Assembly (NCBI GenBank): GCA_028865845.1 | Contig: JAGWJK010000337.1 | Coordinates: forward strand, 1 to 5,768 | Direction of reading: 5' to 3' | Length of the DNA stretch: 5,768 bases | Source of the DNA: Rhizobiaceae bacterium | GTDB taxonomy: Bacteria; Pseudomonadota; Alphaproteobacteria; Rhizobiales; Rhizobiaceae | The notes under the pieces: model-generated | The model's database searches: none | Told to the model about the DNA's origin: nothing | What the model saw: only the letters and a program-made list of their open reading frames with translations | Shown here: positions 1-5,768 of the stretch, piece after piece | How positions within the stretch are numbered: position 1 is the first letter of the stretch | How the letters are laid out: every line of letters begins with the position of its first letter | Program-made: the position numbers and the translations under genes

Positions 1-1182
1 GAGGAAGCTGAGGCCGGTATGATAGCCGGGGTCGAGATCAGGCGTGGCGGGAACGAAATCGATCGGTCCGTCCTGCGTCATCGTCTGGTAGGCGAGCGGT
101 GCATCCTTGCGCCAATAGCTGTCGAAGAAGGCCGCATGAGCCTTGCGCCAGACGGCGAGACTGCCTTGACTGCCCGTGCGGCCATGGGCCAGCGCTGCCG
201 AACGGATCGTTTCCGGCAGCGACCACCAGGGGCAGAGGTTATTGGTGACGGCCCCGGTCGCAATCGAAATCGAAAGCGCGATGCCTGGGCCGATGAACCC
301 TGCCTCGAATGAGCGTAGCAGAATCTGCTCCAGCGTTTCGATCGTCTGGCTGTCGGCCTTTTCGGCGAGATGATCCAGCGCGAAGCCGACGAATTCGATG
401 CCATGGCCGACATTGCAGGCATCTCCGCCCGGCACATTGGCGAGCAGGCCGGTGCGCCGATCAAGATGTCGTTCGATGGCATGGGCAATGAAGCGGTTGG
501 CATAGCCGGTGCGGTCGGCATGCCCGAGGCGCGTCAGCATGCCCGCCGCACCAAGCAGGATCATGCGGGGACCGATATCGTCAGGCTGTGCCGATATCTC
601 ACGATCGCTCAGCGGCTGGCGTTCGTCGATCTGGAAGCGCCCATCCTCGATCGCCTCGATGACGCTTCCGAGATAGGCGAGGTGCCCCGGCATGGCCTGC
701 GGCGCATAGCGGCTTGCCGCCACAACGAGGCCCTTCGCCACGAAGGCATCGGAATAGGTGAAGATATGGCCGGGACGCAGTTGTTCGCGCGGCTGTTGCG
801 CGCTGTCCGGGTAGACCGGCTTGCCGGAGCCGTCGTAGCAGAAATAGACGTGTCCATCCTGCTGCTGCAGCGCTTGCAGGGCGTGATAGAGCGTGCGCCC
901 GGCCCGATCGAGTTCCCCGGCAAGTGCCGGCTTTCGCTCTTCAAAGAAGGCCGCGTGGGTGACGAGCGCTTCGAGGCCGCGCCCCTGAATCCATCCGTAG
1001 AGATAGTCCGGCCCGCGCATGCCGTCTTGCTCCGTGTAGTCGCGAAGCGTCAGGCTGTTCTGCTTGGTGTTGAGGAAGCCGTGCCCAAGCCTCGGGCGGT
1101 CCAATATCCATTGCAACGTCGCGGCATTCGCGTCGATATAGAGATCGCGCGCCTGACTGAGGAAATCGAAGACTTCGCTCAT
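1..1182 (-). CDS. AGE-family (N-acylglucosamine 2-epimerase-like) sugar epimerase/isomerase, C-terminus cut by window edge
   Basis: 394 codons are present and the frame is still open at base 1, so the extreme C-terminus is missing. The translation has the helix-rich, Trp/His-containing pattern of the (alpha/alpha)6-barrel AGE family, whose members epimerise or isomerise sugars such as N-acetylglucosamine, glucose, mannose or cellobiose in the cytoplasm. Supporting motifs in order: YGWIQGRGLEAL (residues 62-73), GHGIEFVGFAL (259-269), CPWWSLPETIRSAAL (317-331) and GYHTGLSFL (386-394). H260 and H388 are 128 residues apart, close to the spacing of the two catalytic histidines in characterised AGE enzymes; R68 and E324 fit the conserved Arg and Glu. 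The ATG overlaps the stop of the upstream permease gene (ATGA). GAAGGA abuts the start with no spacer, so translation probably depends on coupling. Membership in the superfamily is fairly secure, but the substrate and the exact reaction cannot be read. A glycosidase of the same barrel fold is the alternative. Confidence 0.82.
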   Translation of the reverse strand, partial: MSEVFDFLSQARDLYIDANAATLQWILDRPRLGHGFLNTKQNSLTLRDYTEQDGMRGPDYLYGWIQGRGLEALVTHAAFFEERKPALAGELDRAGRTLYHALQALQQQDGHVYFCYDGSGKPVYPDSAQQPREQLRPGHIFTYSDAFVAKGLVVAASRYAPQAMPGHLAYLGSVIEAIEDGRFQIDERQPLSDREISAQPDDIGPRMILLGAAGMLTRLGHADRTGYANRFIAHAIERHLDRRTGLLANVPGGDACNVGHGIEFVGFALDHLAEKADSQTIETLEQILLRSFEAGFIGPGIALSISIATGAVTNNLCPWWSLPETIRSAALAHGRTGSQGSLAVWRKAHAAFFDSYWRKDAPLAYQTMTQDGPIDFVPATPDLDPGYHTGLSFL

Positions 1183-2057
1183 TCCTTCAACCCCGTGCTG
1201 GCGACACCTTGGACGAAGTTGCGGCGGAGCAGGACGAACAGGGTAATCGAAGGGATCAGCACCGAGGCCGATGCTGCGCTCAGGCGTCCGAGATCGACGG
1301 TGAACCCGGTCTGGAACAGGGCAAGACCGACTTCGATCGAATAGCTTTCGCGCGTGGTGGTGACGATCATCGGCCAGGCGAAAGCCGTCCAGGCCTGGAA
1401 GAAGGCGAGCACGCCGAGCGCACCCAGCGCGCCGCGCATCAGCGGCAGCACGATGCGCCAGAAAATCCAGAGCTCGCCGGCGCCATCGATGCGGGCGGCT
1501 TCCAGAAGTTCGTCGGGTATGGAGTGGATGACGTTCTGCCGGATCAGGAATATCCCGAAGCTCATGACGAGATAGCCGAGCAGCAGGCCCCAGACGGAAT
1601 TGAGGATCCCCAGAGCCTTTGCCTGGAAATAGAGCGGGATCATGTAGACTTCGAAGGGCACGATCGCAGTCGCCAGAAAAAGGGCGAAGACGATGTTGAG
1701 CGTTCGATAGCGGAACTTGGCGAGGATATAGCCGGTGATCGAGGACGTCGCGAGGATCGCCAGCGATGAAAGGCCGGCAAAGAGTAGGCTGTTGCCGATC
1801 CAGCGCAGCAGCGGCGTCTGGCCGAGCACCGATTCGAAATTGACGAGCGTCGGCGCGTTCGGGATGACGGTTGGCGGCCAGGCAAGCATTTCCTGCGGCG
1901 TCTTGAAGGCATTCGAGACCAGGAAGATCAGCGGGAGGATCATCAGCAGCGAGAAGACGCCAAGAATGATGTCGATGATGAAATTGACGATCTTCTTCTT
2001 GGCGCGAAGACGCGCGCCTTCAGCACTTTCGGCCGCACTGATGGCAAGTTCGGTCAT
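1179..2057 (-). CDS. Carbohydrate ABC transporter permease, MalG type (CUT1)
   Basis: This 292-residue inner-membrane protein has about six hydrophobic segments: roughly residues 24-48, 88-110, 121-141, 155-172, 208-230 and 263-277. The EAA loop that docks on the transporter ATPase is clear at 186-205 (EAARIDGAGELWIFWRIVLP), with the invariant Gly at 192. The segment IPDELLEAARIDGA and the C-terminal end FVQGVASTGLKE are typical of the MalG/UgpE-like half of CUT1 sugar importers, and the length is normal for the family. The start is supported by AAAGGGG at 2064-2070, 6 nt upstream. Its ATG overlaps the stop of the MalF-type gene, and its own stop overlaps the start of the AGE-like gene, so the three are probably translated in a coupled way. 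It should pair with the neighbouring permease to form the transmembrane channel. The transported sugar cannot be deduced. Confidence 0.95.
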   Translation of the reverse strand: MTELAISAAESAEGARLRAKKKIVNFIIDIILGVFSLLMILPLIFLVSNAFKTPQEMLAWPPTVIPNAPTLVNFESVLGQTPLLRWIGNSLLFAGLSSLAILATSSITGYILAKFRYRTLNIVFALFLATAIVPFEVYMIPLYFQAKALGILNSVWGLLLGYLVMSFGIFLIRQNVIHSIPDELLEAARIDGAGELWIFWRIVLPLMRGALGALGVLAFFQAWTAFAWPMIVTTTRESYSIEVGLALFQTGFTVDLGRLSAASASVLIPSITLFVLLRRNFVQGVASTGLKE

Positions 2058-2941
2058 GCCCGTCCCCTTTCGCGCAGCAAGGTAAACTGGATGATAGTTA
2101 GCACCAAAACGATCACGAGCAGCACCACGGCTTCAGAGGCTGCATAGCCGACGCGGTAGTTGCGGAAGCTGTTTTCCAGCATGTCGAGAACCAGCACGCG
2201 CACCTGCCGGCCGGGCGCGCCCTGCGCATCCGAGGCAAGCACGAAGGCCTGGGCATAGACATTGAAGCCCGAGACCAGCGTCACCACCGAAACATAGAGG
2301 GTGATCGGCTTCAGCATCGGAATGGAGAGATACCAGAAGGATTCCGGCCCTGAAGCGCCATCGAGCTTGGCGGCTTCGAACAGCGACACCGGCAGGCTCT
2401 TGAAGCCGACGATGTAGATGAGGACGGCATAACCGAGCGCCTGCCAGGAACATAGAATGATGATGCAGATCACCGACAACACCGGATCGAACAGCCAGGA
2501 TTGCGGTGCGATGCCGAAGATGGAGAGGAAGGCGTTGAGGGGGCCGAGGCGGGCATCGAAAATCCATTTCCACGCCATGGCCGCCGGAACCAGCGAAACG
2601 ACGTGCGGAATGAAGATCGCCGTCTCATAGAAACCGGCGAAGCGCGAGCGTGTGCGATGATGGATCAGGGCGGCGAGCACCAGCGCGGTCGGTATGGTAA
2701 CGAAGAGAACGCCGAAGGCGATGATGGTGGTATTGACCAGCGCATCCTGAAACAGCTTGTCCCCCATCAGCTCGCGAAAGTTGGCGAGGCCGATGAAGGG
2801 CTTGTTCTTCGAGAGAATGTCCCATTTGTGCAGGCTGAGTATCAGCGTGTCGATGATCGGATAAAGCCGCACATAGGCGAAGATCGCCAATGTCGGCAGG
2901 ATCGCGAGCATCGCGAAGATCCATCTTTTGCGTCGAAGCAT
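2054..2941 (-). CDS. Carbohydrate ABC transporter permease, MalF type (CUT1)
   Basis: This is a 295-residue integral membrane protein starting MLRRKRWIFAML, a basic N-terminus leading into the first membrane helix (about 8-30). Further hydrophobic segments lie around 69-92, 106-128, 153-178, 211-234 and 268-288. The EAA cytoplasmic loop is seen at 187-206 (SLFEAAKLDGASGPESFWYL) followed by SIPMLKP, which marks the MalF/UgpA-like subunit. I chose the ATG at 2941 over an in-frame TTG at 2977. The ATG has a good Shine-Dalgarno sequence (GAGGGG, 2946-2951), whereas the TTG lies within the stem-loop at 2966-2990 and adds a 12-residue non-hydrophobic tail. The gene follows the binding-protein gene by 81 nt and overlaps the MalG-type gene by ATGA. 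It forms the heterodimeric channel with that partner. Confidence 0.95.
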   Translation of the reverse strand: MLRRKRWIFAMLAILPTLAIFAYVRLYPIIDTLILSLHKWDILSKNKPFIGLANFRELMGDKLFQDALVNTTIIAFGVLFVTIPTALVLAALIHHRTRSRFAGFYETAIFIPHVVSLVPAAMAWKWIFDARLGPLNAFLSIFGIAPQSWLFDPVLSVICIIILCSWQALGYAVLIYIVGFKSLPVSLFEAAKLDGASGPESFWYLSIPMLKPITLYVSVVTLVSGFNVYAQAFVLASDAQGAPGRQVRVLVLDMLENSFRNYRVGYAASEAVVLLVIVLVLTIIQFTLLRERGRA

Positions 2942-2945
2942 GAAG

Positions 2946-2951
2946 CCCCTC
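2946..2951 (-). promoter_or_regulatory. Ribosome binding site deciding the MalF-type permease start
   Basis: The minus strand reads GAGGGG, then CTTC, then ATG. The purine-rich stretch GAAGAGGGG sits at normal distance from the ATG at 2941, while no comparable site precedes the alternative TTG at 2977. The short GAAG...CTTC complementarity around it (2951-2954 with 2942-2945) would place AGGGG in a five-base loop; whether that forms is unknown. Confidence 0.7.
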
Positions 2952-2965
2952 TTCGGATTGGCGTT

Positions 2966-2990
2966 CGTTCGGGGCAAGGAGCCCCGAACG
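2966..2990 (-). other. Intercistronic stem-loop between binding-protein and permease genes
   Basis: The arms 2966-2975 (CGTTCGGGGC) and 2981-2990 (GCCCCGAACG) are perfect reverse complements, giving a 10-bp GC-rich stem with a five-base loop that reads TCCTT in the transcript. No run of T follows on the minus strand, so it does not look like an intrinsic terminator. Stem-loops in this position in sugar ABC operons (the malE-malF gap is the classic case) protect the binding-protein message from 3' exonucleases or dampen read-through. The result is much more binding protein than permease. That role is inferred here from position and structure. Confidence 0.75.
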
Positions 2991-3022
2991 GCATGGCGCT
3001 GAGAAGGATAGGATGGGCGCGT

Positions 3023-4348
3023 TTATTGAGCCAGCAGCCCTTCGCGGGAGAGGATGGAATTCGTCTCGTCCGCGGCGGTCTTCAGGAAGGCGTCGATGCC
3101 CGCAGCGTCCTTTGCAAGTGCCGGATTGGCAAAGGCGACGGACAGCTGCGCTGCAAGGCGTGTCAGGATTTCTTCGATCGGGCCGATCGAAGGCAGGGTG
3201 AAGAACTTGTAGCCCTTCGGATAGTCCACGAAGGCGGCAAAGGCCGGCTGCGCATTCGTCACGGACGAATAGTCGACGCCGGAGCGGTTCGGCAGCCAGC
3301 CGACATTCTTCAGCAGCCAGACGAGGTTTTCAGGCGAGTTTGTTGCAAGCACGAAGTCCCAGGCGTCCTTTGCCGCGTCGCCGTCGGCCTTGACGTAAAG
3401 GTTGGTCGGCAATGCGATTGAGCCCTGCGGCAGCGGCGCCGTCGCATAGTTGAGGTTTGGCGCCTTGCTTGCGATATCGCCGATCACCCAGGATTCGCGG
3501 ATGAACATCGCCGTCTGCCCACGTTCGAAGGCTTCGGCATCGGCCGGCATTTCCGGCGTCACCGTGTTCTGCGTGAAGACGTTGTTGAGATATTGCTTCA
3601 GCGCCTTGCGGCCGGCCTCGGTTGCATAGTTGGCTTTCCACTTGCCGTCGGGCGTCTCTTCCAGCACAGAGCCCCCGAACTGAAAGAGGTTGGTCCAGAA
3701 TTTTTCGGCAACACCCTGGCCGCCGCCGGACAGACGAAGGCTCCAGCCGGAAACGACGGGCTTGCCGCTTGCGTCGCGCTGGGTCAGCTTGGCGGCGTAG
3801 GCATCATATTCTTCCATGGTCTTCGGCGGCGCGGTCAGGCCGGCCTTCTTGAACATGTCGACATTGTAGAACAGCGAGCCCTGGCCGCGGAACAAGGGTA
3901 CGCCGTAAACCTTGCCGTCGTAGCTGGCATTGTCGGTGAAGAACTTGTCGAAGTTGGACGCGTTGTTGACGAAGGTCGAGATCTCGTCCGGGACAGGGTC
4001 GATCAGCTCGTTTTCGAGATAACGGCTCGCGGTCGAGCCGGCGAGCTCGATGACCGTCGGTCCCGGAAGACCGCCGCTCAAACCGAGGGCGACGCGCTTT
4101 TCGTGCTCGCGCAGCGCGATCGCTTCGACCTTGACGTCGAGGTTCGGATGCGTGGCCTTCAGCCCGTCGGCGACGTGCTGATAGAACGGTGCCATCTCCG
4201 GATAGCCGCTCCAGACGGTGATCGTTTCGGCGGATGCGTTCGACAGGCTGGCGAGAAGGCCTGCGCCCAAGGCCGCGCCAAGCAGGGCGGCGCGGGTGAT
4301 TTTGCTGCTGCGGGAAGACAAGCCTTCCTGATGAACTGCTCTGATCAT
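3023..4348 (-). CDS. Periplasmic sugar-binding protein of an ABC transporter (family 1 extracellular solute-binding protein)
   Basis: The 441-residue precursor has a basic N-region (MIRAVHQEGLSSRSSKITRA), a hydrophobic core (about 20-36) and a likely signal-peptidase I site after SNASA at residue 40. The mature protein would begin ETITVWSGYPEM. There is no lipobox cysteine. It has the bilobal family-1 features: ITVWSGYPE near the start, YGVPLFRGQGSLFYNVDMFK (148-167), FERGQTAMFIRESW (274-287) and VGWLPNRSG (349-357). These belong to the MalE/UgpB-like group that delivers sugars or oligosaccharides to CUT1 permeases. The ATG at 4348 is preceded by AAGGGAA (4354-4360) at good spacing. A longer version from a GTG at 4426 would place the start inside the promoter and is rejected. 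It is the first gene of the transporter operon, after a promoter with a LacI-type operator, and two matching permeases follow. The ligand is unknown. Confidence 0.95.
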   Translation of the reverse strand: MIRAVHQEGLSSRSSKITRAALLGAALGAGLLASLSNASAETITVWSGYPEMAPFYQHVADGLKATHPNLDVKVEAIALREHEKRVALGLSGGLPGPTVIELAGSTASRYLENELIDPVPDEISTFVNNASNFDKFFTDNASYDGKVYGVPLFRGQGSLFYNVDMFKKAGLTAPPKTMEEYDAYAAKLTQRDASGKPVVSGWSLRLSGGGQGVAEKFWTNLFQFGGSVLEETPDGKWKANYATEAGRKALKQYLNNVFTQNTVTPEMPADAEAFERGQTAMFIRESWVIGDIASKAPNLNYATAPLPQGSIALPTNLYVKADGDAAKDAWDFVLATNSPENLVWLLKNVGWLPNRSGVDYSSVTNAQPAFAAFVDYPKGYKFFTLPSIGPIEEILTRLAAQLSVAFANPALAKDAAGIDAFLKTAADETNSILSREGLLAQ

Positions 4349-4353
4349 TTCTG

Positions 4354-4360
4354 TTCCCTT
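4354..4360 (-). promoter_or_regulatory. Ribosome binding site fixing the binding-protein start
   Basis: The minus strand reads AAGGGAA, then CAGAA, then the ATG at 4348. This supports the start that leaves a clean signal peptide. A longer in-frame version would begin at a GTG overlapping the -35 region. Confidence 0.75.
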
Positions 4361-4393
4361 TTGTAAGATGCCTGTGGCTTTTTTTCTTTTCGA

Positions 4394-4422
4394 AAGCTGC
4401 CATGCAACCGGTTGCGCGTCAA
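4394..4422 (-). promoter_or_regulatory. Probable sigma-70-type promoter of the transporter operon
   Basis: On the minus strand CTTGACG gives a -35 hexamer TTGACG at 4417-4422, an excellent match to the alphaproteobacterial CTTGAC-type consensus. Seventeen bases downstream is CAGCTT (4394-4399), a poor -10 that keeps only the second-position A and the last T. An A-rich leader then leads to the ribosome binding site. The -35 is convincing, while the exact -10 and the start site are not certain. A weak -10 with a perfect -35 would suit a controlled promoter. Confidence 0.6.
4403..4416. promoter_or_regulatory. LacI/GalR-family-type operator palindrome
   Basis: GCAACCGGTTGC (4404-4415) is a perfect 12-bp palindrome centred on CG. 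With the flanking T at 4403 it reads TGCAACCGGTTGCG, one base short of a 14-bp palindrome. A central CG with AAC/GTT half-sites is the hallmark of operators bound by LacI/GalR regulators. It lies entirely in the 17-bp spacer between the -35 (4417-4422) and the proposed -10 (4394-4399), where a bound repressor would block RNA polymerase. Repression relieved by the transported sugar or a product of it is the likely logic. The regulator gene is not in this window. Confidence 0.75.
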
Positions 4423-4449
4423 GCACGCATGCGGCGCTTTTGGATTCTC

Positions 4450-5727
4450 CTAGACCCCGTCGGTGCTCCCTGAAACGGCTTCCGGATGCAATTGCGAAAT
4501 GGCGGCAGCGGCCAGCGCCTCGGCCGATCCCGGCGCGAACGATGCCGGCATGCCGTAATAGCGATGCGCCTCGTCGACCTCGTAGCCACCGAAGGAATAT
4601 TCGCCTGCCGGCGGAATATATCCCGGATTATCCTCGGCAAAGCCGATGATAAAGGCTGGCGTTTCCGGGTTCAGCCGATCCCGGATCGATCGTGCCGTTT
4701 CCGCAAAGATCTCACCGGGCAGGGCGATGATCGGGACGCCACCCCAGTCAAGCACGGTCACGCGAGCCTTGAGGGGCGCCACGTCCCTGGGTGCGATCTC
4801 TTCCGCCCAGGCGATCCAGTGCTTCAGCAATACGCGTCGTGCCGGCTCGGCAGCCTGCATATCCTCGCGCCACCGCCGTGCAAGCGTTTGCGGATCCTCC
4901 ACCTCGCGGCGGCTGAATTGCAGCGTTACCGATGCATTGCCGACGCCGATATGGCCAGCGGCTGACCGCTCCCCGGCAGCGATGGCGGCCTTGGCGATAA
5001 TCGTGCCAAGCCTTTCCGCCTCGGCGAACGTGCGGGCGGCATTGGCATTCAGCGTTATCGATGCCTGTGCCGAATGTCCGGTATTGGCATCACCGACACA
5101 GCCGGTCAGAAAGATGGCCGTTGCACCCGGATAGGCGGCTTCGAGTTCCTTGCGGACGAAATGCGGATAATCCGCGGTCCAGAGCCTGTTGTCGGCGCCA
5201 AGAACGACAGGATGGCAGGCATAGGCCACCATCACGGCAATAATCTTGCCCCCGCTGTCGTGGATGCGAAGCACGGGAAGAGAGTTGTCGACGATCCCGC
5301 CCGGGTGCCGCCGGTTTCGGGCAACACCGGGATCCCGGCCGCCGCCGATGGTGAGAGCCGCTGGGCATTGTGCCGCAACGGCATCGTCGACGGCCTTGAC
5401 GCAGGCGTCCTCCAGCCGCTGCAGGTAGCCGGCATCGGCCGCCTGGCCCAGGCGCCCGGCCATGGAAACCGGGCCGCCGTGATTATGAAGTGCGGCAACC
5501 ACCACCGCATCGTCGGGCAGGATACAGCGCCGGCGGATCCGTTCGCTCATCTCGTCACGAATACCGATGACATCGGCGACAACGATGGCGGTTTTGTTGA
5601 CGGCGATGGCGCGGACGGTGAGGGGATCGTGAGTGCCGAGCGCCGGCTCGCTGCGGGCGGCAAAGCCGGACATTGGTTGTCCCGCCAGCGGAGTGATGTC
5701 GATGACGGCGGTTCCGGCACGGATCAT
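4450..5727 (-). CDS. Neutral/alkaline ceramidase-superfamily (N-terminal domain) protein, probably a cytoplasmic hydrolase of unknown substrate
   Basis: This 425-residue protein matches the catalytic domain of the neutral/alkaline non-lysosomal ceramidase family, zinc amidases that in characterised members split the N-acyl bond of ceramide. Visible marks are AGTAVIDITPLAG (4-16), ALHNHGGP (79-86, in place of the family's THTHSGP), AYACHPVVLG (168-177), FLTGCVGDANTG (206-217), ALPGEIF (335-341) and DNPGYIPPAGEYSFGGYEVD (366-385). H81/H83, H172, E339 and a Tyr around 377-382 are candidate zinc ligands. At the GDVSPN position, where ceramidases carry the nucleophile serine, this protein reads GDANTG, with Asn at 215. 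It has no signal peptide and lacks the C-terminal immunoglobulin-like domain of full-length ceramidases (which run well over 600 residues). True ceramidase activity is therefore doubtful; a cytoplasmic amidase or other hydrolase is more likely. The start overlaps the preceding stop (ATGA), with AAAGGA at 5738-5743. It lies just upstream of the transporter promoter, with no visible terminator between. Confidence 0.85.
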   Translation of the reverse strand: MIRAGTAVIDITPLAGQPMSGFAARSEPALGTHDPLTVRAIAVNKTAIVVADVIGIRDEMSERIRRRCILPDDAVVVAALHNHGGPVSMAGRLGQAADAGYLQRLEDACVKAVDDAVAAQCPAALTIGGGRDPGVARNRRHPGGIVDNSLPVLRIHDSGGKIIAVMVAYACHPVVLGADNRLWTADYPHFVRKELEAAYPGATAIFLTGCVGDANTGHSAQASITLNANAARTFAEAERLGTIIAKAAIAAGERSAAGHIGVGNASVTLQFSRREVEDPQTLARRWREDMQAAEPARRVLLKHWIAWAEEIAPRDVAPLKARVTVLDWGGVPIIALPGEIFAETARSIRDRLNPETPAFIIGFAEDNPGYIPPAGEYSFGGYEVDEAHRYYGMPASFAPGSAEALAAAAISQLHPEAVSGSTDGV

Positions 5728-5768
5728 CGTGTCACGATCCTTTCCCCGCCGATCCAGACCTCGCGCAC
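5724..5768 (-). CDS. C-terminal 15 codons of an upstream gene, possibly an amidohydrolase
   Basis: Reading in from the right edge on the minus strand gives VREVWIGGERIVTR followed by TGA. The stop shares ATGA with the start of the ceramidase-like gene. The pattern V-x-x-V-W-I-x-G-x-x-(I/V)-V near a C-terminus resembles the last beta strand of the composite domain in many amidohydrolases (D-aminoacylase, dihydroorotase or deaminase relatives). With only 14 residues visible this is a weak assignment. That an open frame runs to the stop at a typical operon overlap is the stronger evidence that a gene ends here. Confidence 0.45.
   Translation of the reverse strand: MREVWIGGERIVTR

Noticed and set aside
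370..1344. Long plus-strand open frame (324 codons)
   Set aside because: It is antisense to the AGE-like gene and the end of the MalG-type permease gene; the protein is Arg-rich without recognisable motifs, as expected from high-GC shadow frames.
2942..2977. Extended MalF-type permease start (TTG at 2977)
   Set aside because: The codon lies within the stem-loop and lacks a usable ribosome binding site; the ATG at 2941 gives a typical N-terminus.
2966..2990. Rho-independent terminator at the stem-loop
   Set aside because: The stem is right but no T-run follows on the transcribed side, and the operon clearly continues into the permeases.
2501..3421. Plus-strand open frame (306 codons)
   Set aside because: It spans two real genes and their gap on the opposite strand and has low-complexity, charged composition with no family motif.
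3593..4366. Plus-strand open frame (257 codons)
   Set aside because: It mirrors the binding-protein gene, whose own signal peptide, motifs and ribosome binding site are clear.
4349..4426. Extended binding-protein start (GTG at 4426)
   Set aside because: It would begin in the promoter, run through the operator, and bury the signal peptide behind 26 extra residues; the ATG at 4348 has a better ribosome binding site.
4426..4433. Second short palindrome CGCATGCG just upstream of the -35
   Set aside because: It is only 8 bp, its flanks do not extend the symmetry, and such words are common at this GC content; not enough to call a second operator or a terminator.
1..5768. CRISPR arrays, insertion sequences, tRNA or rRNA genes
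   Set aside because: I saw no spaced direct repeats, transposase motifs, terminal inverted repeats or RNA gene signatures; nearly every base is accounted for by the minus-strand genes.

Overview
The window looks like part of an alphaproteobacterial chromosome or megaplasmid, most likely Rhizobiales (Rhizobium/Agrobacterium-like). Three things suggest this: high GC, a CTTGAC-type -35 element, and a CUT1-type sugar ABC transporter operon with translationally overlapping genes. The genus is an inference; nothing in the sequence fixes it. All genes I can support lie on the minus strand, so transcription runs from high to low coordinates. There is no gene-free stretch longer than about 100 bases.

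In transcription order: (1) the last 15 codons of an upstream gene, possibly an amidohydrolase, enter at the right edge. (2) A 425-residue protein of the neutral/alkaline ceramidase (N-terminal domain) superfamily starts in the upstream gene's stop codon. It lacks a signal peptide and probably lacks the ceramidase nucleophile serine. (3) A 101-bp gap holds a promoter with a LacI-type palindromic operator between its -35 and proposed -10 elements. (4) A family-1 solute-binding lipoprotein-independent periplasmic protein follows. (5) An 81-nt gap carries a perfect 10-bp stem-loop. (6, 7) Two MalF/MalG-type permeases overlap by ATGA. (8) An N-acylglucosamine 2-epimerase (AGE)-like barrel enzyme overlaps the second permease by ATGA and runs off the left edge, with probably only a short C-terminal piece missing.

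The layout reads as an uptake-and-catabolism locus. The binding protein captures a sugar or sugar derivative in the periplasm and the permease pair imports it. The AGE-like enzyme probably isomerises or epimerises it, or a product of it, in the cytoplasm. No ATPase gene and no LacI-family regulator lie inside the window; both would be expected nearby or elsewhere in the genome. The two upstream hydrolase-like genes suggest that the substrate, or a related compound, carries an amide or N-acyl bond, but that is an inference from family membership and position only.
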